Source of the DNA: Loigolactobacillus binensis
GTDB lineage: Bacteria; Bacillota; Bacilli; Lactobacillales; Lactobacillaceae
Direction: 5' to 3'
Assembly: GCF_005405165.1 (NCBI RefSeq)
Contig: NZ_BJDN01000004.1
Location: 62,001 to 126,000 of the forward strand
Length of the DNA: 64,000 nt
The notes below the pieces were generated by a model that was not told the origin of the DNA, made no database searches, and saw only the letters and a program-made list of their open reading frames with translations. Positions 54,816 to 63,828 of the stretch are shown piece after piece; position 1 is the stretch's first letter, and each line of letters starts with the position of its first letter. The position numbers and the translations under genes were made by a program.

Positions 54816-54970
54816 AGTTGCTAAAGGTGGCCTGCCTCGAATTATGCCACCTTAAAGGTTGATAACTCATTGAATAACTTAGATCGTCACTGTTAGCAGT
54901 GGCTACTTATTAGATTTAGCCCACCATTTTTGCAGGTCGGATTTCAGTACCTTTTAGACTAAGTTGTCGT

Positions 54971-55003
54971 TTTAAGTTGGATTTAAGTTAATGCCAGTAC
55001 AAT
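54971..55003 (+). promoter_or_regulatory. Operator-promoter 1 (sulfonate-type ABC operon)
   Basis: TTTAAGTT-GGA-TTTAAGTT at 54971-54989, then 8 nt, then TACAAT (-10) at 54998-55003. The same repeat and the same spacing recur at 62948 and, on the other strand, at 62812. The 11-bp period is typical of OmpR/PhoB-type regulators or other tandem binders; the protein is unknown. Confidence 0.75.
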
Positions 55004-55049
55004 TCACTTTATCAGTTAGAACTTGTTTATAGATGAGGAGTGAACCGTT

Positions 55050-55868
55050 ATGCAAAGTGAATTAACGCTACCAACTAAAGCACATAAAAGCAAGAAGAAT
55101 AAACCATTTAAGCTACCACCTCGCGTGAAAAAGATGGCATGGTTAACTTTATCCGTTACGGTTGCGGTAGGTGTCTGGTGGTTGTTGTCCGTGATTCCCA
55201 GCACCGCGCAAAGCTTTCCCAATCCAGTCAGTGTGGCGCAAGCCATCGGGACAATGGTTGGCCGCGGTGTTTTGCTCAGCGATATTGGTTCTAGCCTGTT
55301 CTCCGTTGCTTGGGGCTTTATCTTTGGTTTTGTGCTTGCCTTACCCACAGCCATTTTGATGGCATGGTACAAACCACTAGAAAATATTATTGGTCCGTGG
55401 ATTCAATTTATTCGTAGTATTCCGCCGCTGGCTTACGTTCCTTTGGTCGTTGTATCCGCAGGGATCGGGGCTAAGGCACAGATTATTGTGATCTGTATTG
55501 CAACATTCTTAGTCATGACGGTCACGATTTATCAAGGAGTTGTTAATATCGATCCGACTTTGATCAAGGCTGCGCGCGTTTTAGGTGCTCGTGATCGGGA
55601 TATTTTTATTCATGTGATCGTTCCGGCAGCTACACCCTATATCATTACGGCAGTGCGTTTAGGTGCGACTACGGCTTTAACCACGTTGATCGCCGCCGAA
55701 TCTACTGGTGCCGAAGCTGGTCTAGGAATGCGGATCCAATCACTGAGCCAAACCTTTGATGTGGCACCTATGATGCTTTATATCATTATCATCGGGATCA
55801 TCGGCATTACGTTAGATAAATTCATTCGTCTTTTTGAAAGGAAGGTCACCAAATGGCAGGACAAATAA
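55050..55868 (+). CDS. ABC transporter permease, sulfonate/taurine/nitrate type (system 1)
   Basis: 272 aa, SsuC/TauC-like: a basic N-terminus, about six transmembrane helices, and the coupling loop KAARVLGARDRDIFIHVIVPAA (cut here to its key residues ARVLGA). It overlaps the ATPase gene by 16 bp. The family imports aliphatic sulfonates, taurine, nitrate or pyrimidine precursors; the neighbouring enzymes suggest a sulfonated sugar or its breakdown product. Confidence 0.86.
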   Translation: MQSELTLPTKAHKSKKNKPFKLPPRVKKMAWLTLSVTVAVGVWWLLSVIPSTAQSFPNPVSVAQAIGTMVGRGVLLSDIGSSLFSVAWGFIFGFVLALPTAILMAWYKPLENIIGPWIQFIRSIPPLAYVPLVVVSAGIGAKAQIIVICIATFLVMTVTIYQGVVNIDPTLIKAARVLGARDRDIFIHVIVPAATPYIITAVRLGATTALTTLIAAESTGAEAGLGMRIQSLSQTFDVAPMMLYIIIIGIIGITLDKFIRLFERKVTKWQDK

Positions 55869-56626
55869 AATTAGCAATTCAGCATATTTCTAAAACTTAT
55901 CAATCTGAGCGCGGTGAAACAACCGCGCTGGCAGATATTAATTTAAGTATTGATGAAAATGAATTTGTCACGGTGATCGGGCCTTCTGGTTGTGGTAAAT
56001 CAACCTTATTAAATATTATTGCGGGTTTGGAGACCGCATCCAGTGGTCAAATTATTTGTGATGATCAGCCGGTCAAAGGTACTGGTAGTGAACGGGGCGT
56101 TGTCTTTCAGCAATACGCGCTGTTTCCGTGGTTGACGGTTCGCCAAAATGTCGCTTTTGGTTTAAAAATGCGTAAGGATAAGTCCGTAGCTGGACAGGCA
56201 CGAATCGACCGTTATATTAAAATGGTTGGTTTAAGTGAGTTTGCCGGCAGTTATCCGAAGGAATTATCTGGGGGGATGCGCCAACGAGTGGCCATTGCCC
56301 GAGCGTATGCTGCTGATCCGGCAGTTTTATTAATGGATGAGCCTTTTGGCGCCTTAGATGCACAAACCCGGGGACAATTGCAAGAAGAGCTACTGCAAAC
56401 TTGGGAAAAAGAACAGAAAACCTGTTTCTTTATTACCCATGATGTTGATGAAGCTATTTTATTAGGGCAACGGATCGTGATCATGGATTCACATCCGGGT
56501 ACCGTCAAGGAAGTTGTTCCGGTGAATTTGCCGTATCCACGTAATCAGGAAACCCGCTTAAGTGAGGACTTTTTGGCCATAAAAAAACACGTTTGGGCGC
56601 AAGTTTATCACGCAACCGCAGTTTAG
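55853..56626 (+). CDS. ABC transporter ATPase, sulfonate/taurine/nitrate type (system 1)
   Basis: 257 aa, SsuB/TauB-like. Walker A GPSGCGKST, signature LSGGMRQRVAIARA, Walker B VLLMDEPFGALD, and the H-loop ITHDVDEA. It powers the permease encoded just upstream; the binding-protein gene follows 18 bp downstream. Confidence 0.9.
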   Translation: MAGQIKLAIQHISKTYQSERGETTALADINLSIDENEFVTVIGPSGCGKSTLLNIIAGLETASSGQIICDDQPVKGTGSERGVVFQQYALFPWLTVRQNVAFGLKMRKDKSVAGQARIDRYIKMVGLSEFAGSYPKELSGGMRQRVAIARAYAADPAVLLMDEPFGALDAQTRGQLQEELLQTWEKEQKTCFFITHDVDEAILLGQRIVIMDSHPGTVKEVVPVNLPYPRNQETRLSEDFLAIKKHVWAQVYHATAV

Positions 56627-56644
56627 TTAAGGAGATGATCAGCC

Positions 56645-57670
56645 ATGAAGAAAAAGTTTTGGGGCCTATTGACCCTGTTATCGTTATTAGCCCTGTTGTT
56701 GACCACGCTAGGTGGCACTGGTAACACTAAGGCAGCAAGTAAAACGGAAACGATCAAAATTGGTTATATGAATTCAGTTAATAGTGTTGGTTTAGTCGCG
56801 ATCGCCAAGGAGGCCGGCTATTTTAAGGCCCAAGGGTTGAACGTTAAATTAGTTGAATTTTCTGATGGTCCTTCGATCATCGCCGCCATGAAATCTGGCA
56901 GTGTCGATATTGGTGAAATTGGGCCTGGTGCGCATACACAAGTGGCCCAAGGCAACGCTAAAATCGTGATGTTTGACGGCCTGAGTACTTCGGACAAAAT
57001 TATTGCCAATAAAAAATCTGGCATTACGTCGATCAAAGATTTAAAAGGCAAAAAAGTGGCTGTTGTTGCGGGAACTACCAGCCAAGTCATTTTGGATGCA
57101 GCTTTGAAAAAAGCGGGGATGACTGAAAGTGACGTTAAGGTGGTCAGCATGAGCGTTAATTCGATCGTTAATGCGATGGTCTCTGGAAAAATTGATGCCG
57201 CTGCGACTTGGGCACCAGGAACAACTAAAATCAAAGAAAAACTTGGTAGCAATGCGATCACGTTAGCTAAGGATAGTGATTTTACAAGTTCAATGCCTTT
57301 TACTTGCTCATGGATCGTCACGCCAAGTTACGCTAAGAAAAATAAAGCAACCATCCTGAAGTTTGATAAAGCCATGTTACAAGCAATGAATTATCGTAAA
57401 AATGGTGGCAAAAATGCGGCCAAATGGATCGCTCAGCAATTGGGCCTTAGTGTCAGTGATGTGAAAAAACAGATCACCAGCACGGAAAAGATTTATTCAG
57501 CGAAACAAGTAGTTGAATTGATCAATAACGGCGAATTGTTTAAATATTATACGAAGCAACAAAAAAACTTTATTAAGTTAGGACTTTTAAAGGACAACGG
57601 CAAACTGAAAACGGCCAAGAATTACGTTATGACCGATATGATCAAGAAAGCTGCCGCCGCGATCGAATAA
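56645..57670 (+). CDS. ABC transporter substrate-binding protein, SsuA/TauA-like (system 1)
   Basis: 341 aa. A signal peptide (MKKKFWGLLTLLSLLALLL) is followed by an AxA-like site (TKAASK), then a NMT1/SsuA-type fold (KIGYMNSVNSVGLVAIAKEA, DIGEIGPGAHTQVA, AATWAPGT). No lipobox Cys is present (the region reads LGGTG), which is odd for a Gram-positive binding protein. Ligand not predictable from sequence. Confidence 0.85.
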   Translation: MKKKFWGLLTLLSLLALLLTTLGGTGNTKAASKTETIKIGYMNSVNSVGLVAIAKEAGYFKAQGLNVKLVEFSDGPSIIAAMKSGSVDIGEIGPGAHTQVAQGNAKIVMFDGLSTSDKIIANKKSGITSIKDLKGKKVAVVAGTTSQVILDAALKKAGMTESDVKVVSMSVNSIVNAMVSGKIDAAATWAPGTTKIKEKLGSNAITLAKDSDFTSSMPFTCSWIVTPSYAKKNKATILKFDKAMLQAMNYRKNGGKNAAKWIAQQLGLSVSDVKKQITSTEKIYSAKQVVELINNGELFKYYTKQQKNFIKLGLLKDNGKLKTAKNYVMTDMIKKAAAAIE

Positions 57671-57681
57671 TGGTTCGATCA

Positions 57682-57718
57682 ATAAAAGGCTATCCAATTG
57701 ACGGATAGTCTTTTATTT
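57682..57718 (+). terminator. Hairpin after the binding-protein gene
   Basis: AAAAGGCTATCC pairs with GGATAGTCTTTT, followed by ATTTG. It is moderate and may be leaky, letting transcription reach the isomerase and aldolase genes; no copy of the shared operator precedes 57769. Confidence 0.65.
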
Positions 57719-57768
57719 GAATCAGATGTGGTTTCTAAAATAATTAATTAAATGAGGAGTGTTTATTT

Positions 57769-59100
57769 ATGGCTAATTTATTGTATATTCCCGTTGAACG
57801 GCGGTTATTTGATGCCGCCGCTGCTGATAATATTTATACGCAAATGTTGAAAGTTTTACAGCCTTATCACGTGACGGTACCGGAACATAATTTAGGAACG
57901 CCAGAAGAAATGGGTAATTTTATGACCCGAGTTAATCAGCAACACTTTGATGGCATCATTTTTCATAATACATCATTTACTGGTGCTGAGTTTATTGAAC
58001 AGATCGCTGATTATTTTCCCACAACACCGATTTTACTGATCGCTTCTCGGGAGCCAAGTATCGGTGGCTGGCTGCGCCTAAATGGGGCCACTGGTTTGAT
58101 CAGTACCGCGAATTCCTTGATGCGGCGTCACCATCCGTACAGTTATATTTACGGTGATCCAGATGAAACCAAGGTGCAATACAAGGTCAAAGATTTTTGT
58201 CAAAGTGTCAGTTTAAAGGCCAAATTAGCGCAGTTGAAAATTGGGGTAGTTGGTACTTACCCAGTTGGTTTTGCATTTGCCGGCGCGAATGAAGCTGCTT
58301 TAAAACGGACGTTTGGTACAGAACTGCTACATTACGAAGTGGATACAGCCTTTGCAGACGCCACGGCCTTACCAGAAACGGCTTATGCTGGCGAATTGGC
58401 CTATGCGCAAGCACACATGCGACACCTTGATCCTGAGCTGCCAGAAACCATTAAGTACGTGAAATTTGTGGCCTTAATGCGGCAATGGCGCCAGCGGGAT
58501 GGCTTTAATGCCTTGGCCTCTCGTTGTTGGCCAGATTTCTTTGATAAATATGCCGCCGCACCCGGTGCGGTGTGGTCACAATTATGTGATGAAGGGCTAC
58601 CGACCGCAATGGAATGTGATATTCATGGGGCTTTGGCCATGTATATTTTACAACAAATGGCCGGAACAGATACGCCGGTTTATTTAGGTGATATTTCTAG
58701 TTTTGAGCCAAGCGACAATACGATCTCTGTTTGGCATGATTATGGTCCCTTTGCGCTGGCCAATCCCAAATATGGCGTTGAAACCAGCGTCCATCCGAAT
58801 CGAAAAATGCTGGTCAGTCCGCAGTTTGTTTTGAAGCCTGGCCGAGTGACCTTGCTGCGGGTACACGTTAATGCGGCTGGTGCTTACGAATTAGTTACTT
58901 TAGGGGGCACGGCCCAGGACGCGCCGGCACAATTTGACGGCGTTTCGGGGCGTATTAGGTTGGATACCCCAGTGGCAAAAGTGTTTGATGATATTGTCCG
59001 TAATGGCTACGAACAACATTATGCGTTGGTTTATGGTGACTTCACAGCGACAGTTGCACAATTAGGTGCACTTTTACAATTACCGATCCATACTTATTAG
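57769..59100 (+). CDS. Aldose-ketose isomerase, L-fucose/L-arabinose isomerase-like
   Basis: 443 aa. The C-terminal half has the metal site of the FucI/AraI-like fold: MECDIHGALAMYIL (Glu), YLGDISSFEP (Asp) and ISVWHDYGPF (His). The N-terminal half is an alpha/beta domain of the same fold. It should isomerise a free aldose to a ketose with Mn2+. The neighbouring kinase and FBP-type aldolase point to a glucose-like hexose with a charged C6, e.g. sulfoquinovose to sulfofructose; L-fucose is unlikely since no fuculokinase or FucA is nearby. Followed by the aldolase after 12 bp. Confidence 0.78.
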   Translation: MANLLYIPVERRLFDAAAADNIYTQMLKVLQPYHVTVPEHNLGTPEEMGNFMTRVNQQHFDGIIFHNTSFTGAEFIEQIADYFPTTPILLIASREPSIGGWLRLNGATGLISTANSLMRRHHPYSYIYGDPDETKVQYKVKDFCQSVSLKAKLAQLKIGVVGTYPVGFAFAGANEAALKRTFGTELLHYEVDTAFADATALPETAYAGELAYAQAHMRHLDPELPETIKYVKFVALMRQWRQRDGFNALASRCWPDFFDKYAAAPGAVWSQLCDEGLPTAMECDIHGALAMYILQQMAGTDTPVYLGDISSFEPSDNTISVWHDYGPFALANPKYGVETSVHPNRKMLVSPQFVLKPGRVTLLRVHVNAAGAYELVTLGGTAQDAPAQFDGVSGRIRLDTPVAKVFDDIVRNGYEQHYALVYGDFTATVAQLGALLQLPIHTY

Positions 59101-59112
59101 GAGGGGAACCAG

Positions 59113-59976
59113 ATGACCTTAGTAACAACTAAAGAATTAACGCAGTCCGCCCAACGTGGACAATATGCGGTCGGTGCTTTCAATGTCACTAATATTGCGA
59201 TGGCGCGTGGTGTTGTTGCGGCTGCAGAGGCCAATTGTTCGCCAGTAATCTTACAGATCGGTGAAAAACAATTGACTAATTACGTGCCCTTGGACTTAAT
59301 GGGAACCGTAATGCTGACTTTGGCACGGCAGGCCAAGGTACCTATCGCTGTGCATTTGGATCACGGTTTCAGTTATGAAGTAATCATTCAAGCCTTGAAA
59401 TTAGGTTTTAGTTCCGTTATGATCGACGCTTCGCAAACTGATTTTGCTACCAATATTGCCCAAACTAAAGCAGTCGTTCAAGTGGCACATGCGTTAGGGG
59501 TATCAGTGGAGGCTGAATTAGGACCAATGAACCGAGAAGGTGGTGGTACAACGGTTGACTATCGCCAGTTAGCACAAACCTACACGGATCCCCAAGCGGC
59601 TGAGCGCTTTGTGGCCGCTACCGGCACCGATCTCCTGGCGATCGCTTACGGCACCGTACATGGTATTTATTCGCAAACACCACATTTAAGTTTTGACCGC
59701 TTACAGCAAATTGCGCAATTGGTCAGTGTTCCATTAGTTGTTCATGGCGGCTCAGGTTTAGCTGATCAAGATTATCGGCGATCAATTGCCAATGGAATCT
59801 GTAAAATTAATTACTATTCTAATCTAGCTTATACAGTTGCTAACACGGTTAAGCAGAAATTACAACAAACAACAACCCAGGTTTTTATTTCGGATGTTGA
59901 TAATTGGACGCAGCAATTAGTTCAAGCCGAAGTCAGCGCAAAATTACAGATTTTTGGTTCGGCCGGGCAAGCTTGA
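59113..59976 (+). CDS. Class II ketose-bisphosphate aldolase-like enzyme
   Basis: 287 aa, zinc-dependent FBA/GatY family. HLDHG (catalytic Asp and metal His), VEAELG (Glu), YGTVHG (His) and VVHGGSG (His). It would cleave a ketose 1-phosphate or bisphosphate to DHAP and an aldehyde. Two family segments deviate: the phosphate loop normally NxxTD reads NYYSN, and the C-terminal Arg-rich DPR…R segment is absent. Both fit a substrate other than FBP. GGAGGGG upstream; co-transcribed with the isomerase. Confidence 0.86.
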   Translation: MTLVTTKELTQSAQRGQYAVGAFNVTNIAMARGVVAAAEANCSPVILQIGEKQLTNYVPLDLMGTVMLTLARQAKVPIAVHLDHGFSYEVIIQALKLGFSSVMIDASQTDFATNIAQTKAVVQVAHALGVSVEAELGPMNREGGGTTVDYRQLAQTYTDPQAAERFVAATGTDLLAIAYGTVHGIYSQTPHLSFDRLQQIAQLVSVPLVVHGGSGLADQDYRRSIANGICKINYYSNLAYTVANTVKQKLQQTTTQVFISDVDNWTQQLVQAEVSAKLQIFGSAGQA

Positions 59977-60007
59977 TTTAGTGATAATTACATTTACCAG
60001 GGAATTA

Positions 60008-60052
60008 AAAGGCCCACCGTTAAAGTTAATTTAGCGGCGGGCCTTTTTGCTA
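60008..60052. terminator. Terminator between the convergent aldolase and kinase genes
   Basis: GGCCCACCG pairs with CGGCGGGCC around an AT-rich loop, then TTTTT. Confidence 0.85.
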
Positions 60053-60093
60053 CCTTAATTAAGTTCGGGACAGCCATACATAGCTAGTAAACT

Positions 60094-61242
60094 TTAAGTA
60101 AAGTTCACGATCGTTGGCAGCGGGGTGTCGGCCAAACGGTTACTTAGCCAGTCAATATATTCGGCGGTGACGCCATTACCAGCTTGATTGATAAATTCGG
60201 CCGGCAATTGGCGTGTGTGCTGGGCAACAGTCGTTAGTGGGATCAAGGGGTATTGCGCCTGTTCCGCTGTACTAATACCGACCATTTGATCAGTTGCACC
60301 TGCACAAACGGCCGCAACGGCACGTTGGCCGGCGTTACTGGCCTCGGTGCGATCGCGCAAGCTCTGTTGGGTGATGCTAGCGCGGCCAGCTAAACCAGGT
60401 TTTTCACTACGCGCTTTAATGCCTAGTTCTTTTACTACTTGTTCGGCTAGATAACTACCAACTTCGCCAAAATAAACGGCGCGGCCGGCTTGAAAACGAG
60501 CAGGCACGATTGGCTGTCCGGAAGCCTGCTTTAGGCCTTCCGCGACGACAACGATCACTTCATGTTTTTGGGCGTAGATTCGTTGCACATCTTGGAGAAA
60601 TTGTTGCAGGGAAAAAGGTCGTTCGGGAACGTAAATCAGATCAGGAGCTAGCCGACCGCCTGGCTGATCGGCTAAGGCCGCTGCCGCTGCTAACCAACCA
60701 GCATCGCGACCCATTAATTCAATAATACAAACATGAATCGGTAAGCTGACGACGTCGGCAGCAATTTCGCGCACTGTTTGGCGAACATAATTTGCGGCAC
60801 TGAGAAAGCCAGGCGCGTGATCAAGACCATTTAAATCGTTGTCGATGGTTTTGGGAATGCCGATCACTTTAATAGTGGTCGCAGCGGCCTGACAAGCTTG
60901 TGCTAAATGATGACAGGTAGTCATCGTGCCGTTCCCGCCAGTCAGCAACACATAATCAATCGCCTGTTTTTCAAGTTGAATGACTAGATCGGCGTAATCT
61001 TTGGCTGTCAACGGTGTGCGTGAGGAGCCGATCGCACTTCCAGGTGAGTGTAATAGCGCCGCAATTTCTTGTGGCGAACGGTTACTAAGCTCAATAAAAT
61101 CGGCGGTCACTAAGCCAGCGATGCCGTTACGAGCCCCTAAAACCTGCAAATGCTGTGCTTGGCCCGCCTTGATCACGCCGTATAACGAACTATTTAAAAC
61201 GGCGGTCGGGCCGCCACCGTGGATCACTAACAAACGTTGCAT
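60094..61242 (-). CDS. PfkA-family sugar kinase, divergent from standard phosphofructokinase
   Basis: 382 aa. Family motifs are present but altered: GGGPTAVLN at the N-terminus, TGGNGTM where PFK has GGDGS, PKTIDNDL (PPi-type Lys before TIDND, catalytic Asp retained), and ELMGRDAGW. By alignment to E. coli PFK, Arg162 of the F6P 6-phosphate site is His (PIHVCIIELMGR) and His249 is Leu (KPGLAGR), while Arg243 and Arg252 are kept. This suggests a C1 kinase on a fructose-6-phosphate analogue. GAGGAGG precedes ATG; it lies 104 bp downstream of the dehydrogenase gene on the same strand. Confidence 0.82.
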   Translation of the reverse strand: MQRLLVIHGGGPTAVLNSSLYGVIKAGQAQHLQVLGARNGIAGLVTADFIELSNRSPQEIAALLHSPGSAIGSSRTPLTAKDYADLVIQLEKQAIDYVLLTGGNGTMTTCHHLAQACQAAATTIKVIGIPKTIDNDLNGLDHAPGFLSAANYVRQTVREIAADVVSLPIHVCIIELMGRDAGWLAAAAALADQPGGRLAPDLIYVPERPFSLQQFLQDVQRIYAQKHEVIVVVAEGLKQASGQPIVPARFQAGRAVYFGEVGSYLAEQVVKELGIKARSEKPGLAGRASITQQSLRDRTEASNAGQRAVAAVCAGATDQMVGISTAEQAQYPLIPLTTVAQHTRQLPAEFINQAGNGVTAEYIDWLSNRLADTPLPTIVNFT

Positions 61243-61346
61243 GGTAAAGCCTCCTCATCCAGACTATAGCCTGAAATTTTTGTGGTTAATATTTTTTAAT
61301 GTTATTACGGTTAAAATTCAGTTCGCCGTATTTTTAGCTCCTTATT

Positions 61347-62723
61347 TTAGTAAGCAATAACTTTCTGGTTGGCAAATTCAAATAATGCCTGTTCACTCAT
61401 TTCGCGGCCGTAACCAGAGTTTTTGACGCCGCCAAATGGTAATTCGGGTTGCGCAACGGCCTGCTGATTAATAAAAATTTGGCCGGTTTCCAGCTGGGCG
61501 GCTATTGCTTGTGCATGTTTAGTGGCGCCGAAAACGGTGCCTGCTAACCCGTATTGTGAGTGGTTGGCCAGTGCAATTGCCGCTTGGTCAGAAGCCACAA
61601 TGTGTAATTGGCCCACAGGTCCAAATAGTTCTTGATCAAAGATCGGGTTTGTGGCAGTGATGTCGCCTAATAAAACTGGTTTGAAAAAATAACCGGGTTG
61701 ATCAGGTACGAGGCCACCTGGGACTAAAACGGTGGCCCCGTGTGCAATGGCCAAATCAACTTGAACTTGGATTCGTTGTTGAACGGTCTGCGAGGCCAAG
61801 GGTGCTAATGTGGTCGTTTCATCCCGTGGATCGCCGATTTTTTGCTGGGCAAAGGCAGCTTTAACGGCGGCCGTAAAAGCAGGGGCAACTGCTTGGTGGA
61901 CGATGAAACGCTTAGCGGATACACAAACTTGGCCGGCATTGCGTAGGCGTGAGCCGACTGCTGCAGCGGCGGCAGCTGGTACATCTGCATCAGCTAACAC
62001 GATAAAAGCATCATTGCCACCTAACTCTAACGTTGATTTCGTTAGTGCTTGTGCGGCCTCACTGGCAACTGCCCGACCAGCACGCGTTGAGCCGGTTAAG
62101 GCTACCCCTTGGACTCGTTGATCAGCGATCACTGTGGCGGCCTGTTCGTCCGTTAAAAATAAGTTTTGTAAAGCGGCAGGCTCGATCCCGGCAGCCTGAA
62201 CCATTTCAGTGAACAATAAGGCACAATCCGCAACACTGGAAGCGTGTTTGAGAATAACTGGGTTACCTAAAATAAAATTAGGCGCAAAAACCCGCATAAC
62301 TTGTGTATAGGGGAAATTCCACGGTTCGATGGCTAGTACAATACCGGTGGGCTCGTAACTAATTTGAGCTTGCTCGACACCTTGATATTGGCGAATATGC
62401 GGTTGTAAGGCCGCAGCACCATGATCGGCATAGTAGTTAGCAACCCCGATGCTGCCATTGATTTCGGCGCGACTTTCTCGTAGTAACTTGCCCATATTAG
62501 CCGTTGCCGTAGTGGCCAAGCGAGTTGCATTCTGTTCAAAAATCGTGGCCAAACGCTGTAATTGGCGCGTGCGAGCCTGGACGCCAGCAAAGCCTAATTG
62601 CTGAGTCGTTTGGTAATAAGCATTACCGACAGCTAAAGCCTTATTGATCGTTGCGGTGGTTGCTGTTGTATACGTAGCAATGATTTCTTCAGTATAAGGA
62701 TCAATCGTTTGATAATTTGCCAT
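61347..62723 (-). CDS. NAD(P)-dependent aldehyde dehydrogenase, succinate-semialdehyde type
   Basis: 458 aa from ATG 62721-62723 behind GGAGG; upstream in-frame starts are not supported. Catalytic Cys in NAGQVCVSAKR, general-base Glu in STLELGGND, Asn in EPWNFPY, and the C-terminal PFGGVKNSGYGRE. Family members oxidise small acidic aldehydes. In this cluster it could oxidise sulfolactaldehyde to sulfolactate. Its promoter has the same operator as both ABC operons. Confidence 0.9.
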   Translation of the reverse strand: MANYQTIDPYTEEIIATYTTATTATINKALAVGNAYYQTTQQLGFAGVQARTRQLQRLATIFEQNATRLATTATANMGKLLRESRAEINGSIGVANYYADHGAAALQPHIRQYQGVEQAQISYEPTGIVLAIEPWNFPYTQVMRVFAPNFILGNPVILKHASSVADCALLFTEMVQAAGIEPAALQNLFLTDEQAATVIADQRVQGVALTGSTRAGRAVASEAAQALTKSTLELGGNDAFIVLADADVPAAAAAAVGSRLRNAGQVCVSAKRFIVHQAVAPAFTAAVKAAFAQQKIGDPRDETTTLAPLASQTVQQRIQVQVDLAIAHGATVLVPGGLVPDQPGYFFKPVLLGDITATNPIFDQELFGPVGQLHIVASDQAAIALANHSQYGLAGTVFGATKHAQAIAAQLETGQIFINQQAVAQPELPFGGVKNSGYGREMSEQALFEFANQKVIAY

Positions 62724-62779
62724 AATGTATTCCTCCATAATAGTGTCGGCCAAAAATTCGGCTAGCTTTAATACCAAAC

Positions 62780-62812
62780 AGTATACAAAGGCTACCTCAA
62801 ACCAACCTTAAA
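62780..62812 (-). promoter_or_regulatory. Operator-promoter 3 (dehydrogenase-kinase operon)
   Basis: On the minus strand: TTTAAGGT-TGG-TTTGAGGT (62812 down to 62794), 8 nt, then TATACT at 62785-62780. Same geometry as operators 1 and 2, with a few changes in the half-sites. Confidence 0.7.
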
Positions 62813-62947
62813 ATAGTTTTAGAGATCTGACCGGCAACTATTTAATGGCAACAGGGCGAAAAAAGTAAGTTGGATTGGTGCGACGTATTATGACTTAGAT
62901 TTTCATATTTAATGAACTAAAAAATCTGGTGTAAAAAAATAATTACT

Positions 62948-62980
62948 TTTAAGTTGGGTTTAAGTTTATCCAGCTATGCT
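62948..62980 (+). promoter_or_regulatory. Operator-promoter 2 (second sulfonate-type ABC operon)
   Basis: TTTAAGTT-GGG-TTTAAGTT at 62948-62966, 8 nt, then TATGCT at 62975-62980. The half-sites are identical to operator 1. Confidence 0.75.
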
Positions 62981-63012
62981 TATTTTCAATTAATCAATGG
63001 AGATGAGTAAAA

Positions 63013-63828
63013 ATGGAAAACGTAGCGGCATTTGGTGCAACGCGTCCCCATAAACGACAACACTTAACTTGGCAAAAATTTTTACCGTGGCTGATCCCCG
63101 TTATGCTAGTCGGTTTCTGGCAGCTAGCGGTCAGCGCAAATTGGATCAGCAGTAGCTTATTACCGTCACCGCTCGCCGTTATTCAAGATGGGATCGCACT
63201 TTGGCAAACAGGTGAATTACCTAAAAATATCAGTATCAGTCTTTATCGTGCGACTGCCGGTTTTGTCATCGGCGGCAGTATTGGTTTCTTACTTGGTTTA
63301 GTCAACGGACTTTCTAAAGTTACCCGAGCACTATTCGATTCTTCGATTCAAATGTTGCGCAATATTCCGCATTTATCGTTGATCCCAGTGGTGATCATTG
63401 CCTTAGGTATCGGTGAGACCGCGAAAATTTCGTTGGTCGCCGTTGGGGTGATGTTCCCGATCTACATTAATACGTTCCACGGTATTACTAGTATTGATCC
63501 AGAATTATTAGAAATGGGGCATGCGTATGGATTATCCAAACGGGCTCTGTTAACAAAAATTGTTTTTCCTGGCGCTTTGCCGACGATTTTAGTGGGTGTT
63601 CGCTACGCTTTAGGTGTGATGTGGACCACTTTGATTGTGGCCGAAACGATTTCTTCTAGCTCTGGTATTGGTTATATGGCAACTAATGCGCAAGAATTCA
63701 TGAATATGGATACCGTGTTATTATGTATCGTCATTTATGCCTTATTAGGTAAATTCTCTGATTTAGTGGCTAAGGCGCTGGAAAATATTTGCTTAGACTG
63801 GCAGAAAGCGGGGCGCATTGAACAATGA
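63013..63828 (+). CDS. ABC transporter permease, sulfonate/taurine/nitrate type (system 2)
   Basis: 271 aa, SsuC-like with about six transmembrane helices and the coupling-loop residues [20 protein letters not shown]. It is clearly a paralogue of the system 1 permease but not a close copy. Start behind GGAGATGAG; its stop overlaps the next ATG by 3 bp. Confidence 0.86.
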   Translation: MENVAAFGATRPHKRQHLTWQKFLPWLIPVMLVGFWQLAVSANWISSSLLPSPLAVIQDGIALWQTGELPKNISISLYRATAGFVIGGSIGFLLGLVNGLSKVTRALFDSSIQMLRNIPHLSLIPVVIIALGIGETAKISLVAVGVMFPIYINTFHGITSIDPELLEMGHAYGLSKRALLTKIVFPGALPTILVGVRYALGVMWTTLIVAETISSSSGIGYMATNAQEFMNMDTVLLCIVIYALLGKFSDLVAKALENICLDWQKAGRIEQ

